64,000 bases of DNA from Planctomycetaceae bacterium. Lineage in GTDB: Bacteria; Planctomycetota; Planctomycetia; Pirellulales; PNKZ01. The notes under the pieces were generated by a model, which saw only the letters and a list, made by a program, of their open reading frames with translations, had not been told where the DNA came from and did not search any database. Positions 25,973 to 35,243 of this stretch are shown here, in pieces (within the stretch, counting starts at the first letter, position 1; each line of letters starts with the position of its first letter). The stretch lies in contig JAEUIN010000220.1 of assembly GCA_016793115.1 (NCBI GenBank), forward strand, positions 1 through 64,000. Reading direction: 5' to 3'. Both the position numbers and the translations under genes were made by a program.

Positions 25973-26617
25973 ATGGCCGCCAAGAGCACCAAAAAAGATT
26001 CCAAGCAAGCCGAGGCCTCAGCGGCCGTCGAGCTTCCCGCGATGCCGCGGTTGCAGGAAAAGTACATCAAGGAAGTGCTGCCCCATCTGAAGGAAACGTA
26101 TAAGCGGACGAATCCGCATGCGATTCCGAAGTTGACGAAGATCGTCGTCAGCATGGGCGTCGGCACCGCCGTGACCGAAAAGAAGCACATGGAAGAAGCC
26201 TTGGCCGCGTTGCAGCAGATTACCGGCCAAAAGCCGGCTCCGTGCCGCAGCCGTCATTCGATTTCGAACTTCAAGCTCCGCGAGGGTTTGGAGATCGGCG
26301 CCAAGGTCACGCTCCGCGGCGCTCGCATGTGGGAGTTCATGGATCGCTTGGTGTCGATCGCGTTGCCGCGAGTGCGCGACTTCCGCGGTTTGAATCCGAA
26401 GGCGTTCGACGGCCACGGCAACTACAGCCTCGGCCTGACCGAACAGTTGGTGTTCCCTGAAATCAACCCCGACAAGTTCACTCGCCCGCAAGGTATGAAC
26501 ATCGCGTTCATCACCACGACGGAGAGTAACGACGAGTCGCGTGAAATGTTGAAGTCGTTGGGAATGCCGTTCCGCGTGGAAGAACCGACCGGCAAGAAGG
26601 GGGCCGCCGCGCAGTAG
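25973..26617 (+). CDS. rplE: 50S ribosomal protein L5
   Basis: A 214-residue L5, which binds 5S rRNA and P-site tRNA. The core LQEKYIKEVLPHLKETY ... IPKLTKIVVSMGVG, KLREGLEIGAKVTLRG, GHGNYSLGLTEQLVFPEI and MNIAFITTTESNDESREMLKSLGMPF is canonical. About 25 residues rich in Lys/Ala precede the core, and it ends with a basic Gly/Ala tail. ATG 25973 is preferred over an in-frame TTG at 25964. Confidence 0.97.
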   Translation: MAAKSTKKDSKQAEASAAVELPAMPRLQEKYIKEVLPHLKETYKRTNPHAIPKLTKIVVSMGVGTAVTEKKHMEEALAALQQITGQKPAPCRSRHSISNFKLREGLEIGAKVTLRGARMWEFMDRLVSIALPRVRDFRGLNPKAFDGHGNYSLGLTEQLVFPEINPDKFTRPQGMNIAFITTTESNDESREMLKSLGMPFRVEEPTGKKGAAAQ

Positions 26618-26653
26618 TCGCGACGACCGTCTATTTTTACGACGAGAATTTGT

Positions 26654-26839
26654 ATGGCTAGTAAATCAAAGATCGCCAAGGCCAATCGAACGCCGAAGTT
26701 TTCCGCTCGGCGTGAATCGCGTTGCAAACTGTGCGGGCGTCCCCGCGCCGTGTATCGCAAGTTTGGTCTGTGCCGCATTCACTTCCGCGAATTGGCCGAC
26801 AAGGGTTTGATCCCCGGTCTGCGTAAGGCGAGCTGGTAA
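26654..26839 (+). CDS. rpsN: 30S ribosomal protein S14, zinc-binding short form
   Basis: A 61-residue type Z S14. The zinc motif is C24-X2-C27-X12-C40-X2-H43: the fourth ligand is His (LCRIHFRE) where most type Z proteins have Cys. The ending [11 protein letters not shown] is canonical. ATG 26654 lies 36 bases after rplE. The variant should still bind zinc (CCCH). Confidence 0.96.
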   Translation: MASKSKIAKANRTPKFSARRESRCKLCGRPRAVYRKFGLCRIHFRELADKGLIPGLRKASW

Positions 26840-26855
26840 GAGGAAACAGAATAAG

Positions 26856-27251
26856 ATGATGACCGACCCGATCGCCGATATGTTGACGCGCATCCGCAAC
26901 GCGGTCCGCGTGGAACATCCGCACGTCGAAATGCCGCTCTCCAAAGTGAAGAAGGGCATGGCGGAGGTGCTGAAGCGCGAAGGCTACATCTGGGACTTTG
27001 AAGAAGTCGGAGACGAGCCGAAGAAGCAGCTCCGCCTGCATCTGAAGTATGGTCCCAACGGCGAGCGCGTGATTCGCTTCGTGAAGCGAGTCAGCACGCC
27101 GGGCCGTCGCGTCTACAGCGCCGCGCGTGAGCTGAAGCCGGTGCTCAACGGCCAGGGCATCAAGATCTTGAGCACGAGCCGCGGCGTGGTCAGCGACCGC
27201 GAAGCCCGCCAACGTCAGGTCGGCGGCGAAGTGCTCTGCGAACTGTACTAA
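26856..27251 (+). CDS. rpsH: 30S ribosomal protein S8
   Basis: A 131-residue S8 that binds the central domain of 16S rRNA and in E. coli represses the spc operon. MMTDPIADMLTRIRNA at the start, GINILSTSxGxxxDxEA-type C-terminus seen as GIKILSTSRGVVSDREA. ATG 26856 (or 26859) with AGAGGAAA upstream, 16 bases after rpsN. Confidence 0.97.
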   Translation: MMTDPIADMLTRIRNAVRVEHPHVEMPLSKVKKGMAEVLKREGYIWDFEEVGDEPKKQLRLHLKYGPNGERVIRFVKRVSTPGRRVYSAARELKPVLNGQGIKILSTSRGVVSDREARQRQVGGEVLCELY

Positions 27252-27328
27252 ACGATTAGCGATTTCAAACGTCTCCGTGGGCGGTCTGCGAAGTTTAAGG
27301 CCGCGACGGAAGCGAAGGTGAAGTAACG

Positions 27329-27868
27329 ATGTCTCGGATCGGTAAGAAGCCCGCCAAGATTCCCGCCGGCGTCAAGGTCAGCGTCGACGGCAACTTCGTG
27401 CAAGTCGAAGGGCCGAAGGGTAAGCTCCGCCAAGAGCTCCGCGAGGAAGTCAAAATCTCGACGGCCGACGGCAACGTCGTCGTGGAGCGGACGAGCGATG
27501 AGCGGCAGGCCCGCGCCATGCACGGCCTCTATCGTGCGTTGCTCGTCAACATGTTGAAGGGCGTCAGCGAAGGTTACGAGAAGAAGTTGGAAGTCGTCGG
27601 CGTCGGCTACTTGGCCGCAATCGCGGGCAAGATCCTGCAAGTGCGTGCCGGCTTCGCCAACGAGATCCACAAGCCGATCCCGGAAGGTTTGAAGGTCACG
27701 TGTCCGGACCAAAACCACATTGTCATTCAAGGCATCGACAAGCAACTGGTCGGTCAGTTCGCCGCCGAAGTTCGCTCGATTCGCAAGCCGGAGCCGTACA
27801 AGGGTAAGGGCATCCGTTACGACGGTGAAGTCGTTCGGCGCAAGGCCGGTAAGGCCGTTACGAAGTAA
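27329..27868 (+). CDS. rplF: 50S ribosomal protein L6
   Basis: A 179-residue L6 near the factor-binding site. MSRIGKKPAKIPAGVKV, the repeat domains and the C-terminal KPEPYKGKGIRYDGEVVRRKAGK are canonical. ATG 27329 has GAAGGTGAAG upstream. Confidence 0.98.
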   Translation: MSRIGKKPAKIPAGVKVSVDGNFVQVEGPKGKLRQELREEVKISTADGNVVVERTSDERQARAMHGLYRALLVNMLKGVSEGYEKKLEVVGVGYLAAIAGKILQVRAGFANEIHKPIPEGLKVTCPDQNHIVIQGIDKQLVGQFAAEVRSIRKPEPYKGKGIRYDGEVVRRKAGKAVTK

Positions 27869-27938
27869 CGTTTGCCGCTCGGCCGAGCCGAGAAGAGCGC
27901 ATAAAGCAGCAGCATAGAAAGCATTTCAGGGTGTAGTC

Positions 27939-28301
27939 GTGAGCCAGATCAAAACCATCAACGTTCGCCGCAAGCGTCGCGCGTTTCGCGTCCGCAATCG
28001 CATCAAGCGCGATTCGACCCGTCCGCGTCTGACCGTGTTCCGCAGCAACGCGAACATGTATGCCCAGATTATCGACGACGAAGCCGGTAAAACGCTCGCA
28101 TCGGCGTCGACCGTCGAAAAGGCCAACAAAGGAACGTACGGCGGCAACAAGGACGCGGCCAAGGCCGTCGGCAAGTTGATCGCCGAGCGGGCCCTTGCCG
28201 CAGGCATCAAGGAAGTCGCGTTTGATCGCGGCAACAATAAGTTTCACGGTCGTATCGCGGCGCTGGCCGAAGGCGCTCGCGAAGGCGGCCTGCAGTTCTA
28301 G
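27939..28301 (+). CDS. rplR: 50S ribosomal protein L18
   Basis: A 120-residue L18 that binds 5S r[41 protein letters not shown] and [26 protein letters not shown] are canonical. The start is GTG 27939 (MSQIKTINV). Confidence 0.97.
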   Translation: MSQIKTINVRRKRRAFRVRNRIKRDSTRPRLTVFRSNANMYAQIIDDEAGKTLASASTVEKANKGTYGGNKDAAKAVGKLIAERALAAGIKEVAFDRGNNKFHGRIAALAEGAREGGLQF

Positions 28302-28355
28302 TTCTCGTACGACAAGATTCACGTTCGAAGTCAGTCATAGCAAAGCGATTTGATT

Positions 28356-28946
28356 ATGAGTCAAGGTAGAGGCCGGGGTGGTTCCGGCGGCGGACAGGGC
28401 GGCGGTGAAGGCGGCGATCGTGGCCGTCGCGGACGCGGCGGACAGGGAGGCGATCGCGGTCAAGGCGGCGAGCGCACTCGCAGCGACCTGATCGACAAAC
28501 TCGTCAAGATCCGCCGTTGCGCATGCGTCGTGAAGGGCGGTCGTCGATTTAGCTTCACGGCCATGGTCGTCGTCGGCAACGGCAAGGGCAAGGTAGGCGT
28601 CGGCTATGCAAAGGCCAACGAAGTGCCGCCCGCCGTGGAAAAGGCCACCCGCGAGGGAAGTCGGGCGATGAAAGACGTCCACATGACCGGCCACACGATT
28701 CCGCACCCGGTCGAAGGTCGATTCGGTTCGGCCCACGTCGTGTTGCTTCCGGCCAGCGCCGGTACCGGCGTGATCGCCGGGGCGAGCGTTCGCGCCGTCT
28801 GCGAAGCGGCCGGCATCCACGACATTCTCACTAAGAGCTTCGGCTCGACGAATCCGCACAACTTGGTCAAGGCGACGCTCGACGCGCTCGGTCAGCTCCG
28901 TTCGCGTCAAGAAGTCGAACGCCTTCGCGGCGTGAGCCTGAAGTAA
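28356..28946 (+). CDS. rpsE: 30S ribosomal protein S5 with Gly/Arg-rich N-terminus
   Basis: A 196-residue S5, which affects decoding fidelity and mRNA unwinding at the entry tunnel. The core starts at residue 46 (DLIDKLVKIRRCACVVKGGRRFSFTAMVV) and includes GKGKVGVGYAKANEVPPAVEKA and VLLPASAGTGVIAG. The first 42 residues are a low-complexity Gly/Arg/Gln segment with RGRGG and GGDRG repeats, like RGG RNA-binding tails. ATG 28356; TTG 28350 is a less likely start. rpmD does not follow. Confidence 0.97.
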   Translation: MSQGRGRGGSGGGQGGGEGGDRGRRGRGGQGGDRGQGGERTRSDLIDKLVKIRRCACVVKGGRRFSFTAMVVVGNGKGKVGVGYAKANEVPPAVEKATREGSRAMKDVHMTGHTIPHPVEGRFGSAHVVLLPASAGTGVIAGASVRAVCEAAGIHDILTKSFGSTNPHNLVKATLDALGQLRSRQEVERLRGVSLK

Positions 28947-28980
28947 GGCTTGAGCCTCGAAAGAAAACAGCGAGTTTGAA

Positions 28981-29478
28981 ATGAATCTGCACGACGTCAA
29001 TCAAGGCATCAAGAAGCATAAGAAGCTCACCCGCGTCGGTCGCGGCTCGGGTTCGGGGCACGGTAAAACGGCCGGGCGCGGTAACAAAGGCCAAGGCCAA
29101 TTGGCCGGCTGGACGTTGCATCCGGCGTTCGAAGGCGGGCAGATGCCGCTGTATCGCCGAATTCCGAAACGGGGCTTCAACAACCGTTGGGCGCTCTTCG
29201 TGCGCACGGTGAACGTCGGGGAGTTGAACGAAACGTTCGACGACGGCGCCGAAGTTGGCCCGGAGACGCTGCAAGGCGCGCTCAAGGGGAACTACGACAT
29301 CCTGAAGATTCTAGGCGACGGCGAGGTTACAAAGAAACTCAAGGTCGCCGCACACCGTTTCAGCAAGTCGGCGGAAGAGAAAATCAAGGCCGCCGGCGGC
29401 GAAGTAATCGTTCTTCCCGGCAAAGCTCCGGTCGTGAAGGGCGAGAAGCGGTCGAAAAAGAAGACCGGCGGTAAATAA
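28981..29478 (+). CDS. rplO: 50S ribosomal protein L15
   Basis: A 165-residue L15. The N-terminal extension [28 protein letters not shown] and [19 protein letters not shown] are diagnostic; the C-terminal domain ends in a Lys-rich tail. ATG 28981 follows rpsE by 34 bases, so rpmD (L30) is missing. Confidence 0.97.
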   Translation: MNLHDVNQGIKKHKKLTRVGRGSGSGHGKTAGRGNKGQGQLAGWTLHPAFEGGQMPLYRRIPKRGFNNRWALFVRTVNVGELNETFDDGAEVGPETLQGALKGNYDILKILGDGEVTKKLKVAAHRFSKSAEEKIKAAGGEVIVLPGKAPVVKGEKRSKKKTGGK

Positions 29479-29488
29479 CGGCCTCCCA

Positions 29489-29512
29489 AGCCGTCCGATC
29501 AAAGGGACGGTT
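29489..29512 (+). other. Hairpin 1 in the rplO-secY spacer
   Basis: AGCCGTCC (29489-29496) pairs with GGACGGTT (29505-29512, one G-U) around an 8-base loop, 11 bases after the rplO stop. Confidence 0.45.
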
Positions 29513-29515
29513 GCG

Positions 29516-29536
29516 GCGACAAGTTCATCTTGTCGC
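29516..29536 (+). other. Hairpin 2 in the rplO-secY spacer
   Basis: A perfect 8-bp stem, GCGACAAG (29516-29523) with CTTGTCGC (29529-29536), loop TTCAT. It stands 3 bases after hairpin 1; the tandem pair precedes a 174-base leader of secY and could reduce or process the transcript entering secY. Confidence 0.5.
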
Positions 29537-29710
29537 TGTCAGAGCAGGGGGGCATACTAGCGTCGCGACGTTCCGCCATTGCGGGGCGTCGCTGCGTCGT
29601 TTACGCCGCCGAAGGATCGCCGGCGAACTCGGTCGCTACGCCTGCGACCGGAACCGGCTTGCCTAACAACACACCATCGCATATCGCTTTCCAAGACGGA
29701 TCGCACCGCC

Positions 29711-31048
29711 ATGTTGGAAAAACTTCGCGTCATCTTCACGATCCCCGAGTTGCGTCAGAAGATCGTTCTGACTCTCTGCTTGCTCGCGGTGTATCGCGTC
29801 GGCTTTTGGATCCCGTTGGCGATCGTCGACACGGCTCAGATGAAGTTCTATTTCGAGTCGTCGGGCAACGAAGGCCTGCAAAAGATGCTCTCGCAAGTCG
29901 CGATGTTCAGCGGCTCGCAAATCAGTCAGGCGACGATCTTCGGCCTGGGGATCATGCCGTACATCTCGGCTTCGATTATTTTTCAATTGCTCGGCAGCGT
30001 CTGGAAGCCGCTGGAAGAATTGCAGAAGGAAGGCGAGACCGGTCGCAAGAAAATCAACGAATACACGCGGTACGCCACCGTCGTGTTGTGCCTGTTTCAG
30101 AGTTGGTTCTACGTTCGGTTTTTGGTGTCCGCCGACTTAGTCAACAAGGATCTGCTCACCGAAAGCGGCGGCCTGCCGTTCACCTGGTGGGTGATCTCCG
30201 TGCTCACGATGACTTGCGGCACGATCTTTCTGATGTGGCTGGGAGAGCAGATCGACGAATACGGCATCGGCAACGGGATTAGTTTGCTGATTATGGCCAA
30301 TATCCTAGCTCGCATGCCGGAGGCGATCTTCAATCTGATCAAGCCGCTCATTGAAGGCGTCGTTTCGCTCGAAGTCGCGCAGCAACTTTTGCTGCTGATC
30401 GGCTTGTTCATCATCGTCGTATTCGCGGTGGTCTTTATTTACAAAGGCCAACGCCGCATTCCGATGCAAAGCGCGAAGCACGTCCGCGGTCGCCGGGTGT
30501 ACGGCGGAAATCGCCAATACCTTCCGCTCCGAGTCAATCAAGCCGGCGTGATGCCGATCATCTTCGCCAGCAGCTTGCTGCTATTTCCGTCGTTGTTCTT
30601 CGGCTGGATGGCCGGCGTGTTCAACTCGCAGTGGATGCGTACGCTTGAGCAAGCTCTTTCACAGAGCACCGCCTTTACCCACAATTTGCTGTATATCGTT
30701 CTAATCTATTTCTTTTGCTACTTCTGGACGGCCGTGACGTTCAATCCGAAGGACATGGCCGACAATTTGAAGAGTTGGGGATCGTTCATTCCCGGTTATC
30801 GGCCCGGGCGTCGGACGGCCGACTATCTGGAGAAGGTCATGACGCGCATCACCTATGTGGGCGCCGCGTTCTTGGCCGTCGTGGCGATTGCTCCCACGAT
30901 CGTGGCTTCGTTTGCGAACATCGATCCGGCATTAGCAAGCTTCTACGGCGGCACGAGCTTGCTCATCGCCGTGAGCGTCGCCGTCGATTTGGTGCAAAAG
31001 ATCGACAGCCACTTGGTGATGCGAAACTACAAGGGGCTTACGGAGTAA
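29711..31048 (+). CDS. secY: Preprotein translocase subunit SecY
   Basis: A 445-residue channel subunit with about ten membrane spans. MLEKLRVIFTIPELRQKIVLTLCLLAVYRVG begins the protein; the plug and TM2 region GLGIMPYISASIIFQLL, the loop KxGETGRKKINEYTRY, VRGRRVYGGNRQYLPLRVNQAGVMPIIFA and FIPGYRPGRRTADYLEKVMTRITY are canonical, ending with MRNYKGLTE. ATG 29711; frames upstream do not fit the family. It works with SecE at 3060. Confidence 0.97.
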   Translation: MLEKLRVIFTIPELRQKIVLTLCLLAVYRVGFWIPLAIVDTAQMKFYFESSGNEGLQKMLSQVAMFSGSQISQATIFGLGIMPYISASIIFQLLGSVWKPLEELQKEGETGRKKINEYTRYATVVLCLFQSWFYVRFLVSADLVNKDLLTESGGLPFTWWVISVLTMTCGTIFLMWLGEQIDEYGIGNGISLLIMANILARMPEAIFNLIKPLIEGVVSLEVAQQLLLLIGLFIIVVFAVVFIYKGQRRIPMQSAKHVRGRRVYGGNRQYLPLRVNQAGVMPIIFASSLLLFPSLFFGWMAGVFNSQWMRTLEQALSQSTAFTHNLLYIVLIYFFCYFWTAVTFNPKDMADNLKSWGSFIPGYRPGRRTADYLEKVMTRITYVGAAFLAVVAIAPTIVASFANIDPALASFYGGTSLLIAVSVAVDLVQKIDSHLVMRNYKGLTE

Positions 31049-31226
31049 CACAAGTCGATTCTGGGCGGATTGGATTTCGCCGAGATCGACGGCGAAGAGC
31101 CGGTAACAACACGAACGACGACGAGTATTCGACGACTGCGAACCGGCTCGAGGCGGGGAGAAAGTCCTTATTGCGGGACCGCGAATCGCTTCAGGCGGCG
31201 ACGAGTTGACACCGGGGACACAGACG

Positions 31227-31811
31227 ATGCGATTGGTTTTTCTCGGGCCCCCGGGTGCCGGAAAGGGAACTCAATCACAACGATTGCTCGAGCACTTTCG
31301 AATTCCTCATCTCTCCACCGGAGATATGTTGAGAGCTGCGATCGCCGCTCGAACTTCCGTCGGTCGACTAGCGGATCAGTACATGTCGGCCGGGCAACTT
31401 GTGCCCGATCCGGTCATCTTGCGTCTCGTTGAAGATCGATTGGAAGAACCCGACTGTACGGGCGGGGCTTTGTTCGACGGCTTCCCTCGCACGATCGGGC
31501 AAGCGCAGGCGTTGGATGAGTACTTGCAAGCTCATGGTCGGCCGCTCGACGTAGTCGTCGAATTGCGTCTGCCGGACTCCGTGGTCGTAGACCGATTGAG
31601 TCGACGCGGTCGCAGCGACGACTCGCCGGAGGTCGTGGCCGAGCGGTTACGGGCCTATTGGGCGCTGACGAAGCCGCTCACCGACTACTATTTGCAGAGA
31701 GGGTTGCTGGAGGCGATTGAAGGGTGGGGTACGACGGACGAGGTGTTTGAGCGGATCAAATCGGTCATCGATTTGCGGCACCGCACGCGACCTGTTCGCC
31801 ATACCGCCTGA
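31227..31811 (+). CDS. adk: Adenylate kinase, short form
   Basis: A 194-residue kinase that interconverts ATP + AMP and 2 ADP. P-loop GPPGAGKGTQ (residues 7-16), AMP-binding STGDMLR, GFPRTIGQA and the LID Arg region. The LID is the short form (RGRSDDSPE) without the zinc-type four-Cys insert, which explains the length. ATG 31227; an in-frame TTG at 31206 is unlikely. Between secY and map, as in many bacteria. Confidence 0.96.
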   Translation: MRLVFLGPPGAGKGTQSQRLLEHFRIPHLSTGDMLRAAIAARTSVGRLADQYMSAGQLVPDPVILRLVEDRLEEPDCTGGALFDGFPRTIGQAQALDEYLQAHGRPLDVVVELRLPDSVVVDRLSRRGRSDDSPEVVAERLRAYWALTKPLTDYYLQRGLLEAIEGWGTTDEVFERIKSVIDLRHRTRPVRHTA

Positions 31812-31918
31812 TGATGATCGCATTGAGCGACGCCAAATTCGAACTTGGGATTTGAACGAAATTCCGCCGACGGAATGTCCGAGCCGTTTTCGCTCGGTTC
31901 GCCGAAGAGATTTTTCCA

Positions 31919-32713
31919 GTGCTAACGCTTCGCTCAGCTCGTGAAATCGGTTTGATGCGGCAAGCCGGGCTTTGCGTCTGGGGCGCGCATCAGATCGCAG
32001 CTTCCATGGTAAAGCCCGGCGTCACCACCGGCGAGATCGACACCGCCGTGGAGGCGTTCTTTGTGGAACAGGGCGCAATTCCGCTCTTCAAGGGCTATCC
32101 CGGTAAAGTTCCGTTTCCGGCGGTAACGTGCATTTCCGTCAACGATGAAGTCGTTCACGGAATTCCTGGCCCGCGAAAGCTCAAGGAAGGCGACGTCGTT
32201 AGTATCGACACCGGTTGTAAGCTCAATGGATGGTGCGGGGATTCGGCCGTCACGCATCCCGTCGGTAAGGTGAGTGCGGAGTGCCGGAAGTTGCTCGACG
32301 TAACCAAGGGAACGCTCGATTTGGCGATTGAGATGATGGGCGTCAAGAAGCGGTGGAGCGAGGTCGCCCTCGAAATGGAGCGCTATGTTCGCGATGCCGG
32401 GTTTTACGTCGTCGAATCGTTTGTCGGCCACGGCATCGGTCGAGATATGCATGAAGATCCGCAGGTGCCGAACTTCGTCAGCTCGCAGCTTAAACGCGGC
32501 GGCGACTTTGATTTGCGGCCCGGATTGGTCGTCGCCGTCGAGCCGATGGTGAACATTGGCACCAAGCGGGTGAAGGCGCTCTCCGATCACTGGACGCAGG
32601 TCACGTACGACGGCAAGGCGAGCGCTCACTTTGAGCATACGATCGCCATGACGAAGGACGGACCGTACCTGCTGACAGCCGGACCCGATTACAAGGGGCC
32701 GACACCGCCCTAA
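31919..32713 (+). CDS. map: Methionine aminopeptidase, type I
   Basis: A 264-residue dinuclear metalloprotease that removes N-terminal Met. The five metal ligands can be assigned: D97, D108, H171, E208 and E239 (in SIDTG, GDSAV, FVGHGIG, AVEPM and FEHTI). The start is GTG 31919 ([17 protein letters not shown]). The infA gene that often follows is absent. Confidence 0.97.
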   Translation: MLTLRSAREIGLMRQAGLCVWGAHQIAASMVKPGVTTGEIDTAVEAFFVEQGAIPLFKGYPGKVPFPAVTCISVNDEVVHGIPGPRKLKEGDVVSIDTGCKLNGWCGDSAVTHPVGKVSAECRKLLDVTKGTLDLAIEMMGVKKRWSEVALEMERYVRDAGFYVVESFVGHGIGRDMHEDPQVPNFVSSQLKRGGDFDLRPGLVVAVEPMVNIGTKRVKALSDHWTQVTYDGKASAHFEHTIAMTKDGPYLLTAGPDYKGPTPP

Positions 32714-32810
32714 CGGCAGCCGATAAAAGGTCGTAAATATCGGCAATCTACGAAGAATCGCCGGTGCAGGCGTGCTCGCTGTTCTTCGGAAAAACCGTCG
32801 TTTCGGGGCC

Positions 32811-32840
32811 TTGTGGAAAGTCAAGAGTTCGTCGTATACT
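32811..32840 (+). promoter_or_regulatory. Candidate promoter before rpmJ
   Basis: TTGTGG (32811-32816), 18 bases, TATACT (32835-32840, 5/6). It would start an rpmJ-rpsM-rpsK-rpoA-rplQ transcript about 33 bases before rpmJ. The -35 match is modest. Confidence 0.4.
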
Positions 32841-32880
32841 GTTGTGCTTTGGATTCCGTCGTGAGACGAAAGAGAGCGTC

Positions 32881-32994
32881 ATGAAAGTTCGTGCCAGCGT
32901 TAAACGCATTTGCGACAAGTGCAAGCTTGTCCGCCGTCGCGGCGTCCGCTTTGTCGTTTGCGAAAACCCGCGCCATAAGCAGCGTCAGGGGTAG
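32881..32994 (+). CDS. rpmJ: 50S ribosomal protein L36
   Basis: A 37-residue zinc-ribbon L36 of the C+ type: C11-X2-C14-X12-C27-X4-H32. [21 protein letters not shown] is canonical. The ATG at 32881 is preceded by GAGAC..AAAGAGAGCGTC, a purine-rich ribosome-binding region. It lies 167 bases after map, where infA would normally be. Confidence 0.96.
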   Translation: MKVRASVKRICDKCKLVRRRGVRFVVCENPRHKQRQG

Positions 32995-33087
32995 TCGATT
33001 CTTCGCCGTTCGGTCGTTGATTAGCAGTTAAGTCGTTTCAGTCATTAAGGTTTCAGCGCCCTGCGCGCTTTGCGGGAGTAGCCGGTC

Positions 33088-33471
33088 ATGCCTCGTTTGC
33101 TCGGTGTCGACATTCCGAACGACAAGCCTACGTACATCTCATTGCAATACCTCTACGGTGTCGGGCCGAAGGTGGCGCTCGAGCTGTGCCGCAAGGCCGG
33201 AGTCAATCCGCAAGCTCACGCTCGGGAATTGCACGAAGACGAGTTGGCCCGCATGGCGGCGCTGCTCGATAAGGACTACGTCTGTGAAGGTCAGTTGCGT
33301 CGTCAGATCGCTCAGAACATTGCGCGACTGAAGGATATCGGCAGCTATCGCGGCGTCCGCCATCGCCGCGGCTTGCCGGTTCGCGGTCAGCGCACTCGCA
33401 CCAACGCCCGCACTCGCAAGGGACCGAAGAAAACGGTCGCCGGCAAGAAGGGCGTCAAGGATATGAAGTAG
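33088..33471 (+). CDS. rpsM: 30S ribosomal protein S13
   Basis: A 127-residue S13 at the head/P-site. MPRLLGVDIPNDKPTYISLQYLYGVG, the helical middle and GSYRGVRHRRGLPVRGQRTRTNARTRKG are canonical. ATG 33088 has GGGAG upstream. Confidence 0.98.
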   Translation: MPRLLGVDIPNDKPTYISLQYLYGVGPKVALELCRKAGVNPQAHARELHEDELARMAALLDKDYVCEGQLRRQIAQNIARLKDIGSYRGVRHRRGLPVRGQRTRTNARTRKGPKKTVAGKKGVKDMK

Positions 33472-33548
33472 TCTCGCGCCTTGCGCGGCATTCATGTCCC
33501 GGCGAGATTATTCACAAAGTTCACACGCAGGTTTAGGGAGTTGATTTC

Positions 33549-33953
33549 TTGAATACGCAAGCCACGTCGTCGTCCGCAGGCAGCAAGCGTCGGAAAGTTC
33601 GTCGCAACGTCACGCTCGCGATCGTCAACATCAAGGCGACCTTCAACAACACGGTCGTTACGATTACCGACACGAAGGGTGACGTGCTGTGCTGGGCGAG
33701 CGCGGGCACCAGCGGATTCAAGGGAAGTCGTAAGAGCACGCCGTTCGCCGGACAGTGCGCAGCGCAGCAAGCGGCCGAAAAGGCCGCGAAGTTCGGTGTC
33801 AAGGAAGTCGAAGTGCGCGTGAAAGGTCCAGGCTCGGGTCGCGAGAGTGCGATCACCGCATTGCAGTCGGTCGGCATGACCGTTAAGTCGATCGAAGACG
33901 TGACGCCGCTGCCGCACAACGGCTGCCGTCCGCCGAAGAAGCGACGCGTCTAA
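33549..33953 (+). CDS. rpsK: 30S ribosomal protein S11
   Basis: A 134-residue S11 of the platform. [45 protein letters not shown] and the C-terminal [18 protein letters not shown] are canonical. The start is TTG 33549 with AGGGAG upstream. rpsD, normally next, is absent. Confidence 0.97.
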   Translation: MNTQATSSSAGSKRRKVRRNVTLAIVNIKATFNNTVVTITDTKGDVLCWASAGTSGFKGSRKSTPFAGQCAAQQAAEKAAKFGVKEVEVRVKGPGSGRESAITALQSVGMTVKSIEDVTPLPHNGCRPPKKRRV

Positions 33954-34166
33954 AGTCGGCGTTAGTCGAAGGGGCGTCTGCAGTGGTTCACTGCAGCGTC
34001 CGATCGTCGCGAGCCGGAGGGAGTCGCCGCCGACGAGTTGGATGGAGATTGAGAGATTACCGTTCGGCAGCCCGGCCGAAGCTCGCTGCGAGTCATGCGA
34101 GGCTTCGGCCAAGTTTGTTCGGCTCCGTTTATAGCAACACGCTGATTACGTCGGGGGAAAACACAG

Positions 34167-35156
34167 ATGCGTATTCGTTGGCGCGGCTTTGAATTGCCGA
34201 GCACGGTCACGTGCGAAAAGGAAAGCTTGACGTCGACCTACGGCAAGTTCGTGGCCGAACCGTTCGAGCGTGGTTTCGGCGTCACCGTCGGCAACGCGCT
34301 GCGTCGAGTCTTGTTGTCGAGCCTTGAAGGCAGCTCGATCACGCAAGTGAAGATTCAAGGCGCGCAGCACGAATTCACGACTATCCCCGGCGTTGTGGAA
34401 GACGTGACCGACGTCATCCTCAACATTAAGTCGATCGTGGTGAAGAATCACGGCGAAGGCCAAAAGGTCATTCGCATCGAAAAGAGCACCAAGGGGCCGG
34501 TCACCGCGGCCGACGTGCAAACCGACGGCACGGTGGAAATCATCAACAAGGGCTTGCACATCTGTACCCTCACGGCCGACAACCCGTTCGTCGTCGAAAT
34601 GGTCGTCGAAAACGGTCGTGGCTACATTCCGGCCTCGGAGCACAGCCCGAGCGTGGAAATCGGCATCATTCCCGTCGACGCAGTTTACAGCCCGGTCGTC
34701 CGCGTGCGGTATGAGATCGAAGAGACGCGCGTCGGCCAAAAGACGAACTACGATAAGCTTTCCCTGGAGATTTGGACCAACGGTTCGATCGGTCCGGAAA
34801 TGGCTCTGGTCGAGGCCGCCAAGATCATGCGTAAGCACCTCAACCCGTTCGTTCAATATAGCGAGCTCGGTTCACAGGTGTTCGCCGAGAATCGCGCGAG
34901 CGGCCCCTCGGGCGGCGATTCGGCCAACGACGCCAAGTTGAGCATGAGTCTCGCCGAGTTGAATCTTTCCGTCCGAGCAATGAACTGCTTGGAATCGGAA
35001 AACATTAACACGGTGCGCGACCTTGTTCAGAAGACTCCCGATCAGCTGCTGGAAGTCCGCAACTTCGGCGACACCACGCTGAAGGAAGTTACCGAAAAAC
35101 TGTCTTCGCTCGGCTTGCGTCTCGGCATGCGAGTCCCCGTCGGCGGCGCGTTTTAG
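34167..35156 (+). CDS. rpoA: DNA-directed RNA polymerase subunit alpha
   Basis: A 329-residue alpha subunit that starts RNA polymerase assembly. The N-terminal dimerisation domain includes [25 protein letters not shown] and [16 protein letters not shown]. The C-terminal domain ([26 protein letters not shown] ... [23 protein letters not shown]) contacts UP elements and activators. ATG 34167 follows GGGGGAAA. The 213-base spacer after rpsK holds no rpsD. Confidence 0.98.
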   Translation: MRIRWRGFELPSTVTCEKESLTSTYGKFVAEPFERGFGVTVGNALRRVLLSSLEGSSITQVKIQGAQHEFTTIPGVVEDVTDVILNIKSIVVKNHGEGQKVIRIEKSTKGPVTAADVQTDGTVEIINKGLHICTLTADNPFVVEMVVENGRGYIPASEHSPSVEIGIIPVDAVYSPVVRVRYEIEETRVGQKTNYDKLSLEIWTNGSIGPEMALVEAAKIMRKHLNPFVQYSELGSQVFAENRASGPSGGDSANDAKLSMSLAELNLSVRAMNCLESENINTVRDLVQKTPDQLLEVRNFGDTTLKEVTEKLSSLGLRLGMRVPVGGAF

Positions 35157-35243
35157 TCATCCGCGTCGGCCGAACGAGCACAAGGTCGACACTGAGTTTG
35201 AATTCACTGAGTTTAGAAAACTGTTCGATACGGAATCGTCGTC

